Translations under genes and position numbers: made by a program | The notes under the pieces: generated by a model | What the model was told of the DNA's origin: nothing | The model's input: the letters and a program-made list of their open reading frames with translations, nothing else | Database searches by the model: none | Assembly (NCBI RefSeq): GCF_040892595.1 | Contig: NZ_JBFRYB010000001.1 | Coordinates: 2,852,001-2,916,000 of the forward strand | From: Zhongshania sp. R06B22 | GTDB lineage: Bacteria; Pseudomonadota; Gammaproteobacteria; Pseudomonadales; Spongiibacteraceae | Reading direction: 5' to 3' | DNA: 64,000 nt | Shown: positions 11,168 to 20,959 of the stretch, in pieces | Position numbering within the stretch: the stretch's first letter is position 1 | Layout: each line of letters begins with the position of its first letter

Positions 11168-11971
11168 TTAACGCACAATGCCGCGTTGAGATTGTTTCAA
11201 TGAATCTACCAACAATTGCACTTCGGGGAACTCAGCAGAAATAGGTGCTAACGCCATTAAGGCTTCTTCTACCGTTTTGTTCTGACGATAAATAATTTTA
11301 TAAGCGCGGCGAATGGCCGCAATAGCGTCCGCAGTAAACCCGCGACGCTTTAAGCCTTCACTATTGATGGTCTTTGCTTGCGCGGGTGTACCACTCACGG
11401 TCACATAGGCGGGGACATCTTTACTAATCCCGCAACCAAACCCGGCAAAACTGTGGGCACCAATATGACAAAACTGATGAACAAGTGTGAAGCCGCTTAA
11501 GATAGCCCAATCGCCAACAACCACATGACCGGCCAGCGCTGCATTATTAACGAGAATACAGTTGTCTCCGATCACTGAATCATGACCGACATGCACATAA
11601 GCCATCAGTAAATTCTTATTACCTATAATGGTCTTACCGCGATCTTGAATCGTACCGCGGTGAATAGTGACGCCTTCGCGAATCACATTATCGTCGCCGA
11701 TAATTAGCTCCGTGGCTTCACCCTTATACTTCAAGTCAGGGGTATCATCACCAATAGTCGAAAACTGGTAGATGCGATTATTCTTACCAATTTTTGTTGG
11801 CCCCATCAGCACAACATGAGAGCGAATATCAGAACCTTCGCCGATCTCTACGCCTGCACCCACTATTGTCCAGGGGCCCACTTTTACACCCGCGGCGAGT
11901 ACCGCGCTGGGGTCAATAATCGCGCGGGGATCAACTACTGCGGATGGATGAATATTATCTGTCACTATCAA
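11168..11971 (-). CDS. lpxA: UDP-N-acetylglucosamine acyltransferase LpxA
   Basis: First enzyme of lipid A synthesis: it transfers a 3-hydroxyacyl chain from ACP to the 3-OH of UDP-GlcNAc. The 267-residue protein shows left-handed beta-helix hexapeptide repeats, then the C-terminal helical part after LKRRGF. The catalytic histidine is H130 in [10 protein letters not shown] (E. coli H125). At the acyl-chain ruler position (E. coli G173) I align F178 in [10 protein letters not shown] bulky residue there is known to shorten the chain in Pseudomonas LpxA. It overlaps fabZ by four bases (ATGA). Confidence 0.97.
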   Translation of the reverse strand: MIVTDNIHPSAVVDPRAIIDPSAVLAAGVKVGPWTIVGAGVEIGEGSDIRSHVVLMGPTKIGKNNRIYQFSTIGDDTPDLKYKGEATELIIGDDNVIREGVTIHRGTIQDRGKTIIGNKNLLMAYVHVGHDSVIGDNCILVNNAALAGHVVVGDWAILSGFTLVHQFCHIGAHSFAGFGCGISKDVPAYVTVSGTPAQAKTINSEGLKRRGFTADAIAAIRRAYKIIYRQNKTVEEALMALAPISAEFPEVQLLVDSLKQSQRGIVR

Positions 11972-12408
11972 CGCTGCCGATCAATGCACAAAATGGTTGC
12001 CGAACAGGCCAGTTTATCGTCAACAAATGCCTGGCAATTGAACTTCCACAGCCCTCTACTATCGGATACATACTGCGCTTTTAACACCAACTGATCGCCA
12101 GGTACTACTTGACGTTTAAAACGCGCCTTATCTACCCCGGCAAACATATAGATCGACCCTTCTGAAGGTCTTTTATCCAGTGTTTTAAAGCCCAAAATAC
12201 CTGCGGCCTGAGCCATTGCCTCAATGATCAACACACCCGGCATAATCGGTAAATCCGGAAAATGGCCGTTAAAAAAGTCTTCATTTCCGGTCACGTTCTT
12301 TATAGCAACGATAGATTCTCCGAGTGTTAACTCCAACACTCGATCAACCAACAAGAACGGAAAACGTTGCGGCAGGTATTCCTTTATTTCATTAATGTCC
12401 ATCAGCAT
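11968..12408 (-). CDS. fabZ: 3-hydroxyacyl-ACP dehydratase FabZ
   Basis: Dehydrates 3-hydroxyacyl-ACP to trans-2-enoyl-ACP in fatty acid elongation, competing with LpxA for the 3-hydroxyacyl substrate. The 146-residue hotdog-fold protein has the catalytic histidine in [19 protein letters not shown] and the glutamate in the same helix. The ATG at 12408 is preceded by GAAGG at a seven-base distance. An ATG six bases downstream is the alternative. It begins just after the stop of the decayed lpxD and overlaps lpxA by four bases. Confidence 0.96.
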   Translation of the reverse strand: MLMDINEIKEYLPQRFPFLLVDRVLELTLGESIVAIKNVTGNEDFFNGHFPDLPIMPGVLIIEAMAQAAGILGFKTLDKRPSEGSIYMFAGVDKARFKRQVVPGDQLVLKAQYVSDSRGLWKFNCQAFVDDKLACSATILCIDRQR

Positions 12409-12411
12409 GTC

Positions 12412-12860
12412 TCAGCCTTCACCCTCGTGATTATTCTTTAATCGCTTTTCTGAAAGAGCCAAACGTAAATAAAGCTCACTAAACCGCGCAGCGGTTTTTT
12501 GTCGCACAGCAAATTCAGTCGCTGCGAACGTCCCTGAGTAAAACCCAGACTACACAATCAACTTAGCAATCCAAGCCGACACCGCATTAAAAACGTCTAC
12601 AACACTTGCAATATGAGCACTGTCCACGACCAGTAGATGCACTACCCTCGTTCAGTAAAACTATTGCTGCATCTTTGGCTGTATCCAATCCACCACCTCC
12701 AAGAACTGCGGCAGAATGCGGCGGGCAAGATACCTTGGACGCTAATTTCAAACACAGTATTTGAGAAAAAGTTTAACCAGGATGATTAGACACTACTCAA
12801 TGAGACTAGTCTGCAAGGAGATTCCTGACTGCCTTTTAAAACCAAGTTATTAGGCAGCCA
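12412..12860 (-). pseudogene. lpxD: Degenerate relic of lpxD
   Basis: No intact reading frame lies here, but minus-strand translation shows LpxD pieces in the right order. N-terminal pieces in one frame are KAVRNLLAD (about 12835-12809), VVSNHP (12796-12779), FSQIL (near 12760) and PPHSAAVLG (about 12724-12698); they resemble the family's NPKYRKYLA, VV-NPYLAYARISQ and GIHPSAVI. A C-terminal piece in another frame runs AHI (12618), AKLIV, a TAG stop (12552-12550), SGFYSGT, KTAARFSEL and EKRLKNN, ending in TGA at 12414-12412. It resembles GHIE, TKSI-EPGVYSSGT and the terminal RLK helix. About 450 bp remain of an expected gene of roughly 1020 bp, with stops, frameshifts and lost hexapeptide repeats. 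The position between skp and fabZ is exactly where lpxD belongs. The relic is seen in the sequence; its family assignment rests on my reading by eye. Confidence 0.8.
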
Positions 12861-12864
12861 AGCA

Positions 12865-12892
12865 CTAAGCGAGACTAAACACTCTCGCTTAG
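12865..12892 (-). terminator. Stem-loop after skp, possible weak terminator
   Basis: A perfect 10-bp inverted repeat (CTAAGCGAGA and its complement) with an eight-base loop lies nine bases after the skp stop. There is no strong U-tract on the minus strand, so termination may be partial or the hairpin may protect the 3' end. It stands between skp and the lpxD relic. Confidence 0.5.
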
Positions 12893-12900
12893 ATAATTAT

Positions 12901-13410
12901 CTACTTTGTTTGATTCAATTTATCTGCGACTTTTGCCGTGATATCGAAGCTAACATCAGCATGCAGCACCTGCTTACGCGGCAACAGCAAACCAATATTC
13001 TCTGCCTTGATAAGGTCTGGCAAAATTTGCTGTAGCTTTGGTCCCAGCTCTTGAAGAATAGACTGAGCTTCCTGCTGATTTGCCGCCTCTATTTTACGCG
13101 CAAGGTGCTCGCCATCATCTCGAGCAGTATCAATTTTATTTTTAACAGCCAGACGTTGCTCGGCGCTCAAAATATCAAAATCACGCTGAAACTGCTCAAC
13201 CTGCTTGTCATAATTCTTCTTTAATGCTTCTAGTTCAGAAACATTTTTTTTGTATTCTGCTTGATTGCGCATAGCCGTCAAACGCTTCTTCGCGACATCG
13301 GTATTAAGTACCGCAGCCTCAACATCAAAAACGGCGACTCGGCCTTCTGCCATAGTGCCGCAAGCCCACAATACCATTACTGCCGCCGCGATAACTTTGG
13401 AAAACTTCAT
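12901..13410 (-). CDS. skp: Periplasmic chaperone Skp/OmpH
   Basis: Periplasmic holdase that carries unfolded outer membrane proteins to the BAM complex as a trimer. The 169-residue product has a signal peptide (MKFSKVIAAAVMVLWACGTMAEG, cleavage likely near GTMA). A mature part with the OmpH start GRVAVFDVEAAVL follows, then a long charged coiled-coil arm around residues 45-115. I chose the ATG at 13410, six bases after AGGAG; a TTG six bases upstream is less likely. It lies 52 bp after bamA, as in other gammaproteobacteria. Confidence 0.9.
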   Translation of the reverse strand: MKFSKVIAAAVMVLWACGTMAEGRVAVFDVEAAVLNTDVAKKRLTAMRNQAEYKKNVSELEALKKNYDKQVEQFQRDFDILSAEQRLAVKNKIDTARDDGEHLARKIEAANQQEAQSILQELGPKLQQILPDLIKAENIGLLLPRKQVLHADVSFDITAKVADKLNQTK

Positions 13411-13462
13411 ATACAACTCCTACTGATTATTGTGTTAATAATTAAATTCTTTCAAACAGGGT

Positions 13463-16054
13463 TTAAAAACTACGCCCTAATGAGAATTGGAATATTTCTT
13501 CTTCATCAATCTTTTCAGCGTTCAGCGCTCTACCGAGGCTAAAGGTCAAGGGACCAAAGCCAGTGATCCAGGTTACACCAACACCAGCAGACGTTCGCAA
13601 ACCTGAAATCTCTGGGGTTGAGCAGTTAACCTGAGTAGAACCGCACTGGGTGCTAAATACATTACCTGCATCAAAAAACAAACCACTGCGGACAGAACGT
13701 TGATCTTTCACAAAAGGAAGGGGAAACAGTAATTCTATACTGCCCTCTATTAATACATTGCCACCGAAGGGGTCTGGGTCACGAGTGAAGCTATTGGCGC
13801 TATCTACCACCAATAAGCCGGTCGCAGGATCTAAAATATAAGCCCCTTGTGCTGACAGTGCCAAGGCATTGCCCGAAGAATCGATGGCCGTAGCAGCCTG
13901 GCTAATTCTATAAATATCGGCAATAGAGCTACGGGGACCTAAGGTATTAGCTTGATAACCCCGCACCGAACCAAAACCGCCCGCGTAGAAATTCTCATAG
14001 AACGGGAGGTTTTCTAGCTCACCATAGCCATCACCATAGCCCAATTGAGTTCTGAACCTCAGGGTAAAACTATTAGTAACAGGAACGTATATCTGCCCTT
14101 CATAGCCTAGCTTGAAATACTCTAGGTCAGAGCCTGGCACCGCCACTTGTAAAGACAAAGATTGCGCGGCACCGCGAGTCGCTAACAAACCGCGGTTTAG
14201 AGTCGATTGACGCCAAGAAATACCGGCGGTGAAGTTATCAAACTCTTCGCCATATTTATCTAAGAACCCTTCTTCGCCGCTATCAACTAAGGCATTGGCA
14301 GGCAAATTATTAATATTCTCGAGCACCTCGGCCACATTGTAAGTCCCGGTTACGGGATCTAGCTGACTCACAAAATAGTTGTCGATAATATCTAATAAGC
14401 GCGGGCTACTCTTAATTTCTTTTACTGCGCTTAGACCCGCATCGATTGAAGTCCGATTAACACCAAGATCGAAACCAAGACGCTCAGTTTCAGAAATAGG
14501 GTAGCCAAAGTTAACGCTGGCGCCATAAGTGTCAGAGGTGTAACTGGCGACGTTTATTTCTTCAAAATCGGTAGCACGGTAAAAGATGGAAAAACCGCGA
14601 CTCACACCATCTTCTGTAAAATAGGGATCTAGATAATTGAAATTAGCACTGCTCGCAAAGTTACTGCGGGAAATACCGAAACCAACTTGCTTACCGGTGC
14701 CAAAGAAATTATTTTGCTGGATATTGGCGCTCAGGAGCAAACCACTGTCCTGCGAGAAACCAACACTTGCACCAAGACTACCAGAGCTTTGCTCTTCAAC
14801 TTCATAGCGCAGATCGATCAAGTCGTCGGTACCTGGAACTTCTAAAGTGTCCACCTTGGCTTCTTTAAAGTAACCAAGGCGCTCCAAACGAATCCGCGAC
14901 AATTCAATTTTATCTGCCGACGCCGGCGCACTTTCAATCTGACGCATTTCTCGACGTAATACTTCGTCAGAAGTCCGCGCATTACCTTCAAAATCAATGC
15001 GTCGGACATAAGTGCGTTTGCCGGGATCAATAAAGAATTTTATATCTACGGTTTTGTCTTCTTCATTGGTCTCAGGTATGCCGCGGACCTTGGCAAAATT
15101 ATAGCCTTCGTTGCCTAAGCGTTTGGTAATAAACTCTTCCGAACTGGTTACCAAAGCCTGTGAGAAAACCTGGCCTTTCTGCACCAAGACGAAGCGCTTT
15201 AAGTCGTCTTCAGGCAACACTAGATCACCGGATAACTCTGCGCTGCTGATGGTATATTTTTCACCTTCAATGACATTCACGGTGATATATACAGATTTTC
15301 GATCAGGACTAATCGCAACTTGAACCGAGTCCGAGTTAAATAATAGATAGCCGCGATCTAAGTAATAGGAATTAAGCTTTTCTAGATCGCCTTTGAGCTT
15401 TTCGCGAGAATACTTATCACTACTACTGAAGAAGGAAAATAAACCGCCTGCTTTTAACTCAAACAAATCCAGAAGAGTGTCGTCGTCGTACACGGTGTTG
15501 CCAACAATATTGATGTGTTCAATGGTCGCATTACTGCCTTCATCAATATTGATACTGACCGAAACACGGTTGCGCGGCTCAGCGACAACATCGGTTTCAA
15601 TACTGGCGTCATAGCGGCCCTGAGATACGTACTGCCGAGTCAACTCCATTTTCATGCCGTCAAGCGTGGAACGCTTAAAGACTTGGCCTTCAGCAAGACC
15701 TGAATTTTTCAAGCCATCCAGCAGGGCGTCGGTAGCCAGCGCTTTGTTTCCCTCTAAATTAATCGTGCTGATCGCGGGGCGCTCAACGACTTTCACCACA
15801 AGTATGTCACCATCCATACCAATCTGGATATCGTCGAAGTTACCCGTACCAAACAGCGCCCTAGACGCGTTTGCTACGCTACGGGTACTGACCAAATCGC
15901 CAATACTTATTGGCAGAGCGGAGAACACCGTCTCCGACGATATTCGCTGTAGGCCTTCTACGCGAATATCTGAAATCGGCAGTGAATTTTGGGCAACAGC
16001 GAAAAGACTCACCGACCACAGGAAAAAACTAAATGCTAAAAAGCGTTTCATCAA
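13463..16054 (-). CDS. bamA: Outer membrane protein assembly factor BamA
   Basis: Essential Omp85 protein that inserts beta-barrels into the outer membrane. The 863-residue protein has a signal peptide (MMKRFLAFSFFLWSVSLFAVAQ). About five POTRA repeats follow to roughly residue 420, starting at ISDIRVEGLQRISSETVF, then a 16-strand barrel. The lid-loop motif VRGY (in GGFGSVRGYQANTLGP) is the family VRGF/Y signature, and the last residue is the expected phenylalanine (FSLGRSF). It follows rseP after 88 bp. Confidence 0.97.
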   Translation of the reverse strand: MMKRFLAFSFFLWSVSLFAVAQNSLPISDIRVEGLQRISSETVFSALPISIGDLVSTRSVANASRALFGTGNFDDIQIGMDGDILVVKVVERPAISTINLEGNKALATDALLDGLKNSGLAEGQVFKRSTLDGMKMELTRQYVSQGRYDASIETDVVAEPRNRVSVSINIDEGSNATIEHINIVGNTVYDDDTLLDLFELKAGGLFSFFSSSDKYSREKLKGDLEKLNSYYLDRGYLLFNSDSVQVAISPDRKSVYITVNVIEGEKYTISSAELSGDLVLPEDDLKRFVLVQKGQVFSQALVTSSEEFITKRLGNEGYNFAKVRGIPETNEEDKTVDIKFFIDPGKRTYVRRIDFEGNARTSDEVLRREMRQIESAPASADKIELSRIRLERLGYFKEAKVDTLEVPGTDDLIDLRYEVEEQSSGSLGASVGFSQDSGLLLSANIQQNNFFGTGKQVGFGISRSNFASSANFNYLDPYFTEDGVSRGFSIFYRATDFEEINVASYTSDTYGASVNFGYPISETERLGFDLGVNRTSIDAGLSAVKEIKSSPRLLDIIDNYFVSQLDPVTGTYNVAEVLENINNLPANALVDSGEEGFLDKYGEEFDNFTAGISWRQSTLNRGLLATRGAAQSLSLQVAVPGSDLEYFKLGYEGQIYVPVTNSFTLRFRTQLGYGDGYGELENLPFYENFYAGGFGSVRGYQANTLGPRSSIADIYRISQAATAIDSSGNALALSAQGAYILDPATGLLVVDSANSFTRDPDPFGGNVLIEGSIELLFPLPFVKDQRSVRSGLFFDAGNVFSTQCGSTQVNCSTPEISGLRTSAGVGVTWITGFGPLTFSLGRALNAEKIDEEEIFQFSLGRSF

Positions 16055-16142
16055 CAGCTAAAAACCAAGGCTTTGTGCCAACGCCAAATCAAAACTGACG
16101 CCACCACTGTGTAAGATTAAAAGTATTGCATTATCTTAGAGA

Positions 16143-17501
16143 CTAAAGGCGCAACACATCGTTATATATCGCAAAAACCATCAAACATACTACTAGTACC
16201 AAGCCCGTCTGATTAGCCCACACCTGTACCTGTTCTGCCACCGGCTTACCGGTGAGCCACTCTACCAGAGCGTAGACAATATGCCCGCCATCCAATACAG
16301 GAATTGGTAATAAGTTTAAAACGGCAAGGCTGACACTCAACAATGCCAAAAACGTCAGCCATGCAAAAAATCCGTACTGCACTGAGGAGCCCGCCACTTT
16401 AGCAATGGTTATCGGCCCACTCAAGTTTTTCGGCGATAACAGACCCATCAACATCTTTTTAATTGACGATAAGGTAAGAGCGCTCATCGTCCAGGTTTTG
16501 TCAACTGCTGCAACAGCCGCGCCAATAAACCCGTATTCCGTCATTCTCTGCATTTCCTCAGGCCAAGAGGGCATTGCAACACCCACTCCAACATAGCCAT
16601 ATGCCTTAGATCCCTCATCGAGCTTGCGTTCTGGCGTCATTGTGAGCATGACGCGCTGATTGTCACGCTCAACCGTCACCGAAACCGCTTGTTCTGGCTT
16701 TAGCCTTACCTGCTCCACCCATTCCAACCAAGTGTTAATAGGCTGACCATCCGTCTCAAGAACCAAATCTCCAGCACGCAGCCCCGCTCGCTCGGCCGGG
16801 CTTTCCGGCATGACTGATTCTATTCTTGGAATAACTTCCGGCACGAATAAGGTCACGCCCAACTCGCGCACCGGATTTGGCTCTTCTACGTCATGCATCC
16901 AATCGGTCAAGGACACAACTTTTTCGCTCACCAGACCTGTGTCAGATGAGCGCATATTGACTAGGATTTCGCCGTTTTCCCCAATGCGATCCAGAAGCTG
17001 TAGCTGCAGAGCTTCCCATGTCGGGGTCGCCTTGCCGTCGACGGACAAAAATTCTTGGCCGGCGATAATCCCTGCTCTCTCGGCCAGAGAACCTGCTTCT
17101 ACCTTGGCGACGATTGGCGCAACACCGCTAACGCCATTTAAGAAGATCAACCAATAGACCAGAATAGCCAGGATAAAATTTGCCAAGGGCCCAGCCGCCG
17201 CAATGGCAATGCGCGAACGGGGTGTTGCGCGATTAAACGTTTGATCTAGTAACTCTTCAGGAACATTACCCTCGCGCTCGTCCAACATTTTAACGTAGCC
17301 ACCGAGTGGAATGCCGGCGATAACATATTCAGTGCCACTGCGATCAGACCAAGATAGCAAAGGCTTGCCAAAGCCCACGGAAAACCGCAAAACTTTGACG
17401 CCACAACGCCGCGCGACCCAAAAATGACCGAATTCGTGCACTGTTACCAAGATGGCTAAGGTTAGCAGTGTCACTAGTATCGTCTGTAATATGTCCAACA
17501 A
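16143..17501 (-). CDS. rseP: Site-2 intramembrane zinc protease RseP
   Basis: Inner membrane metalloprotease that cuts the anti-sigma factor RseA after DegS in the envelope stress response, and also clears signal-peptide remnants. The 452-residue protein has HEFGH at residues 22-26 in the first membrane segment. Two periplasmic PDZ domains follow (about 125-190 and 215-300). The third zinc ligand region NLLPIPVLDGGH is near residue 400. It lies between dxr and bamA in the conserved order, linking outer membrane stress sensing to assembly genes. Confidence 0.96.
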   Translation of the reverse strand: MLDILQTILVTLLTLAILVTVHEFGHFWVARRCGVKVLRFSVGFGKPLLSWSDRSGTEYVIAGIPLGGYVKMLDEREGNVPEELLDQTFNRATPRSRIAIAAAGPLANFILAILVYWLIFLNGVSGVAPIVAKVEAGSLAERAGIIAGQEFLSVDGKATPTWEALQLQLLDRIGENGEILVNMRSSDTGLVSEKVVSLTDWMHDVEEPNPVRELGVTLFVPEVIPRIESVMPESPAERAGLRAGDLVLETDGQPINTWLEWVEQVRLKPEQAVSVTVERDNQRVMLTMTPERKLDEGSKAYGYVGVGVAMPSWPEEMQRMTEYGFIGAAVAAVDKTWTMSALTLSSIKKMLMGLLSPKNLSGPITIAKVAGSSVQYGFFAWLTFLALLSVSLAVLNLLPIPVLDGGHIVYALVEWLTGKPVAEQVQVWANQTGLVLVVCLMVFAIYNDVLRL

Positions 17502-17567
17502 ATTCTTTGCCCTATTTCATGCTAACGGTCAGTCTATTCAAAACCACTGAGCCGTATCGATTATCAA

Positions 17568-18761
17568 TTAAATCAAGGCTTTCTCGGCAATAATTGCCAC
17601 TGCCAAAACACGAGACTTGCTGTCCGCTTGTTGGACATCCGCGAGTGATTGCGGTTCAACAATTTCTAGCGTCAACATAACCTGCTCTATAACCGTGGCA
17701 ATATCGACAAACGCCAAGCGCCCATCAAGAAATGCTTCAACAGCAATTTCATTCGCCGCATTCAACACAGCTGGCGCTGTTCCGCCCCGCACTGCAGCCT
17801 CACGCGCCAGCCGCAAACACGGAAAACGGTGTTCGTCTGGCGCCTCAAAATCCAAACGCGCCTGACTAATAATATCTAAAGTGCCAACCCCGGACACAAT
17901 ACGCTCCGGCCACGCCAAGGCATGTGCGATAGGCGTACGCATATCTGGATTACCAAGCTGCGCCAATACCGAGCCGTCAATATACTCAACCATCGAGTGA
18001 ATAACACTCTGGGGATGAACAATAATATCAATATTCGAGGGGGCTGTATGAAATAACCAACAAGCCTCAATTAGCTCTAGGCCCTTATTCATCATAGTTG
18101 CTGAATCAACGGATATTTTGCGCCCCATTGACCAATTAGGGTGCGCGCATGCCTGATCTGGTGTCACACCAGCTAAGTCTGCCAAGGCTGTGGTCCGAAA
18201 CGGCCCGCCTGAACCGGTCAGCAAAATACGTCGAACGCCATTAGCAAAGGGGCTGCCCTGACCGCTGCCTAACTGATTTTGGGGCGGTAAGCATTGAAAA
18301 ATCGCATTGTGCTCGCTATCTATCGGCAATAAAATTGCGCCATGACGCTCGACAGCGTCCATAAACAGCGGCCCAGCCATCACTAAAGCTTCTTTATTTG
18401 CTAATAAAACCTTTTTACCCGCTTCAACCGCCGCCATGGTTGGCAGCAAACCCGCCGCCCCCACAATCGCCGCCATCGTCACGTCAGCCTCACGCGCCAC
18501 TGCACACAGGCCGTCTTCCCCGCCAAGCACCTCGGTACTCAGACCAGCAGACGCAAGTCGATCGGCAAAGGACTTAACAAGAGTCGTATCAGCCAATACC
18601 GCATAGCGCGGAGAAAACACTTCAATCTGTTCAAACAATGTATCTAGATTGCGATTAGCCGTTAAGGCGTAAACGCAATAACGCTCAGGATGACGCGCCA
18701 ATACGTCTAATGTGCTGACACCTATAGAGCCGGTAGAACCCAGCACAGTAACTGACTGCAT
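17568..18761 (-). CDS. dxr: 1-deoxy-D-xylulose-5-phosphate reductoisomerase
   Basis: NADPH-dependent enzyme turning DXP into 2-C-methyl-D-erythritol 4-phosphate, the first committed step of the MEP isoprenoid pathway. The sequence has the cofactor motif [13 protein letters not shown] at the N-terminus, the substrate/metal region [13 protein letters not shown] and the active-site loop [20 protein letters not shown] chose the ATG at 18761, which gives [14 protein letters not shown] as in the family and overlaps the cdsA stop by one base (TGATG). An ATG nine bases upstream is the alternative. Confidence 0.96.
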   Translation of the reverse strand: MQSVTVLGSTGSIGVSTLDVLARHPERYCVYALTANRNLDTLFEQIEVFSPRYAVLADTTLVKSFADRLASAGLSTEVLGGEDGLCAVAREADVTMAAIVGAAGLLPTMAAVEAGKKVLLANKEALVMAGPLFMDAVERHGAILLPIDSEHNAIFQCLPPQNQLGSGQGSPFANGVRRILLTGSGGPFRTTALADLAGVTPDQACAHPNWSMGRKISVDSATMMNKGLELIEACWLFHTAPSNIDIIVHPQSVIHSMVEYIDGSVLAQLGNPDMRTPIAHALAWPERIVSGVGTLDIISQARLDFEAPDEHRFPCLRLAREAAVRGGTAPAVLNAANEIAVEAFLDGRLAFVDIATVIEQVMLTLEIVEPQSLADVQQADSKSRVLAVAIIAEKALI

Positions 18762-19609
18762 CAGGCCCATCCCGTTGCCATCAAACCCAAGGCAAACACC
18801 GGTGCTGCGGCCGTAATACTGTCTATACGGTCCATTATTCCGCCATGCCCCGGCAACAGGTGGCCACTGTCTTTAATACCGCGATGGCGCTTGACCATAC
18901 TTTCCAATAGATCCCCTAAGACCGAGGCCAAGACGGTCACTATCACAAGACAGATCAAGGGCAATAAACCGATTGGTATCGCTCCCGGCGACATCCGCGC
19001 CAATACCACCCACAACAAGGCAGACAGTAAAGTACTTGATGCCAAACCACCCCAAAAACCCGCCCAAGATTTTCCTGGACTCACCGCAGGAGCAAGCTTG
19101 GCTTTTCCAAAGGCGCGGCCCACAAAATAAGCACCAATATCAGCAGAAGCAACAAGGGCTATTACGAGTACAATCAACCACACCCCGCCGCTTAAGCTTC
19201 TTAAATAACAAAGGGCCAGCCACGCCGGCACCAAAACCAGAAAGCCCATTAAGGCCCTCATCCAAAGCGGACCCCAAAGCCCCGCACTTGACGGGTAGGA
19301 CTTAACCCAAAGCAAGGCGATAGCCCACCAAAGACTGGCAGCAACAACAATTTCCTGGACCTCGGCCTGATCAACACTGCCAAGTAAATCTATCTTCCAC
19401 CCAGCGACCGCCATCAGCAGGCCACATGCTGCGACATAGAAAATGCGGGATAAATTACTAGAGAAGCCAGTCATATCTGACCATTCCCAGGCAGCCAGCA
19501 ACACAACAAGCGCAAACACTGCCGACAAAGCAGGCAGAGACAAATAAGCCAGTGCCGCCGATAGCGTGGCTACGATCAACACCGCGGTGATGATCCGCTG
19601 CTTTAACAT
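18761..19609 (-). CDS. cdsA: Phosphatidate cytidylyltransferase CdsA
   Basis: Integral inner membrane enzyme making CDP-diacylglycerol from CTP and phosphatidic acid, the branch point of phospholipid synthesis. The 282-residue protein has about eight hydrophobic segments. The C-terminal signature is [20 protein letters not shown], followed by GGIMDRIDS, as in all CdsA proteins. It overlaps dxr by one base and starts 12 bp after uppS, so uppS-cdsA-dxr probably form one transcript. Confidence 0.96.
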   Translation of the reverse strand: MLKQRIITAVLIVATLSAALAYLSLPALSAVFALVVLLAAWEWSDMTGFSSNLSRIFYVAACGLLMAVAGWKIDLLGSVDQAEVQEIVVAASLWWAIALLWVKSYPSSAGLWGPLWMRALMGFLVLVPAWLALCYLRSLSGGVWLIVLVIALVASADIGAYFVGRAFGKAKLAPAVSPGKSWAGFWGGLASSTLLSALLWVVLARMSPGAIPIGLLPLICLVIVTVLASVLGDLLESMVKRHRGIKDSGHLLPGHGGIMDRIDSITAAAPVFALGLMATGWA

Positions 19610-19621
19610 AAACTGATTCCT

Positions 19622-20380
19622 TTATTCAGGCGTTTCTGCATTATTATCATTATTTCGACCGCCAAACCGCCGCTCTCGAAACGCATAGGCATCAAGCGCC
19701 TTATCTAACTCTTCTGCGTTAAAATCAGGCCAAAAACAATCGGTAAAATATAATTCGCTATACGCTAACTGCCACAGCATAAAATTACTAATTCGCTGTT
19801 CACCGGCAGTGCGAATGCAAAGATCTGGCTTAGCAACATCTGCAAGTGCAAGATAGCTATCAAATAACTCAACACTAAAATCATCAGTGCTGAGCTCGCC
19901 AGCTTTGACTTTTTCTGCCATTGCTTTAGCAGCGCTAACAATGTCCCACTGGCCGCCGTAATCAACCGCGATGACCAACTGCGTGTCTCGATTAAAACGG
20001 GTTAGCTGTTCGCTGTAATCCATTTGCTTGCGAAGCGCCGCTGAAAATTGGCTGCGTTCACCAATAAACCGCATTCGCACGCCATCAGCATGTAGCTGCT
20101 TGGTTTCACTATCGAGATAGCTTGAAAATAGCCGCATTAAGGCTTGAACTTCGAGGGTTGGCCGCTGCCAATTTTCGCTAGAGAAAGCAAATAAAGTAAC
20201 AATTTCTACGCCGCGCTCTCGGGTTTTCTTTAATAGCGGACGTATTACCTCGACGCCGGCGCGATGGCCAGCGGACGATTTCAAACCCTGCTGTTTAGCC
20301 CAGCGATTATTGCCATCCATAATGATGGCAACGTGCCGGGGAACACTCTTAGGCGCGGAATCCCGCGTTGTTACTGGCAT
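19622..20380 (-). CDS. uppS: Undecaprenyl diphosphate synthase
   Basis: Cis-prenyltransferase that extends farnesyl diphosphate with isopentenyl diphosphate to the C55 carrier lipid for peptidoglycan and O-antigen. The 252-residue protein has HVAIIMDGNNRWAKQQGL with catalytic D22, FAFSSENWQRP and the C-terminal FRERRFGGR-type basic motif. Family members usually end near here. It lies 21 bp after frr in the conserved frr-uppS-cdsA run. Confidence 0.96.
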   Translation of the reverse strand: MPVTTRDSAPKSVPRHVAIIMDGNNRWAKQQGLKSSAGHRAGVEVIRPLLKKTRERGVEIVTLFAFSSENWQRPTLEVQALMRLFSSYLDSETKQLHADGVRMRFIGERSQFSAALRKQMDYSEQLTRFNRDTQLVIAVDYGGQWDIVSAAKAMAEKVKAGELSTDDFSVELFDSYLALADVAKPDLCIRTAGEQRISNFMLWQLAYSELYFTDCFWPDFNAEELDKALDAYAFRERRFGGRNNDNNAETPE

Positions 20381-20401
20381 TTAAACAATTCAGCTCAACG
20401 C

Positions 20402-20959
20402 TCAAATTTCCATCAGGTCGGCTTCTTTCGCCGCCAGTGCTTTATCAACTTCAGCAATATACTGATCGGTGATTTTCTGCACATCATCCTGCGCGCGACG
20501 CTCTTCGTCTTCGCTAATTTCTTTCTCTTTTAGCAAGTCTTTCAAGTCAGACAGCACGTCGCGACGCGCATTGCGAATTGATACCCGCACGCTTTCAGCT
20601 TCCTGCCTAGCCTGCTTGATATAACCCTTGCGGGTTTCTTGGGTAAGCATAGCCATTGGAATACGGATCACGCTGCCAGCAGAGCTAGGATTCAAACCCA
20701 GGTCTGACTTCATAATCGCCTTTTCAATGTCGGGAACAATATTCTTTTCCCAAGGCGTTACTGTCAATGTTCTTGAGTCTTCGACACCTATATTCGCTAA
20801 TTGCGATAGGGGCGTATCGGTACCGTAGTAAGACACCCGCAAGCCATCTAATAAACTAGGGTGTGCGCGGCCGGTACGAATTTTATTGAAATTAGTTCCC
20901 AAGGCCTCGATAGTCTTGGCCATACGCTGCTTAGCGTCTTCCTTCAAATCATCTATCAC
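20402..20959 (-). CDS. frr: Ribosome recycling factor
   Basis: Splits post-termination ribosomes together with EF-G. I chose the GTG at 20959: it gives [20 protein letters not shown], the family start, and exactly 185 residues, the standard length. AGGAG lies eight bases upstream. A longer frame reaching 21022 reads through pyrH and is not needed. The GTG start overlaps the pyrH stop by 11 bases, so frr is probably coupled to pyrH translation. Family stretches include [27 protein letters not shown] and [17 protein letters not shown]. Confidence 0.95.
   Translation of the reverse strand: MIDDLKEDAKQRMAKTIEALGTNFNKIRTGRAHPSLLDGLRVSYYGTDTPLSQLANIGVEDSRTLTVTPWEKNIVPDIEKAIMKSDLGLNPSSAGSVIRIPMAMLTQETRKGYIKQARQEAESVRVSIRNARRDVLSDLKDLLKEKEISEDEERRAQDDVQKITDQYIAEVDKALAAKEADLMEI

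Noticed and set aside
12664-12741. Minus-strand peptide RPRYLARRILPQFLE in another frame of the lpxD relic
   Set aside because: It looked like a piece of a mobile-element protein, but a different frame over the same bases gives LpxD-like residues in the right order, so this is taken as chance.
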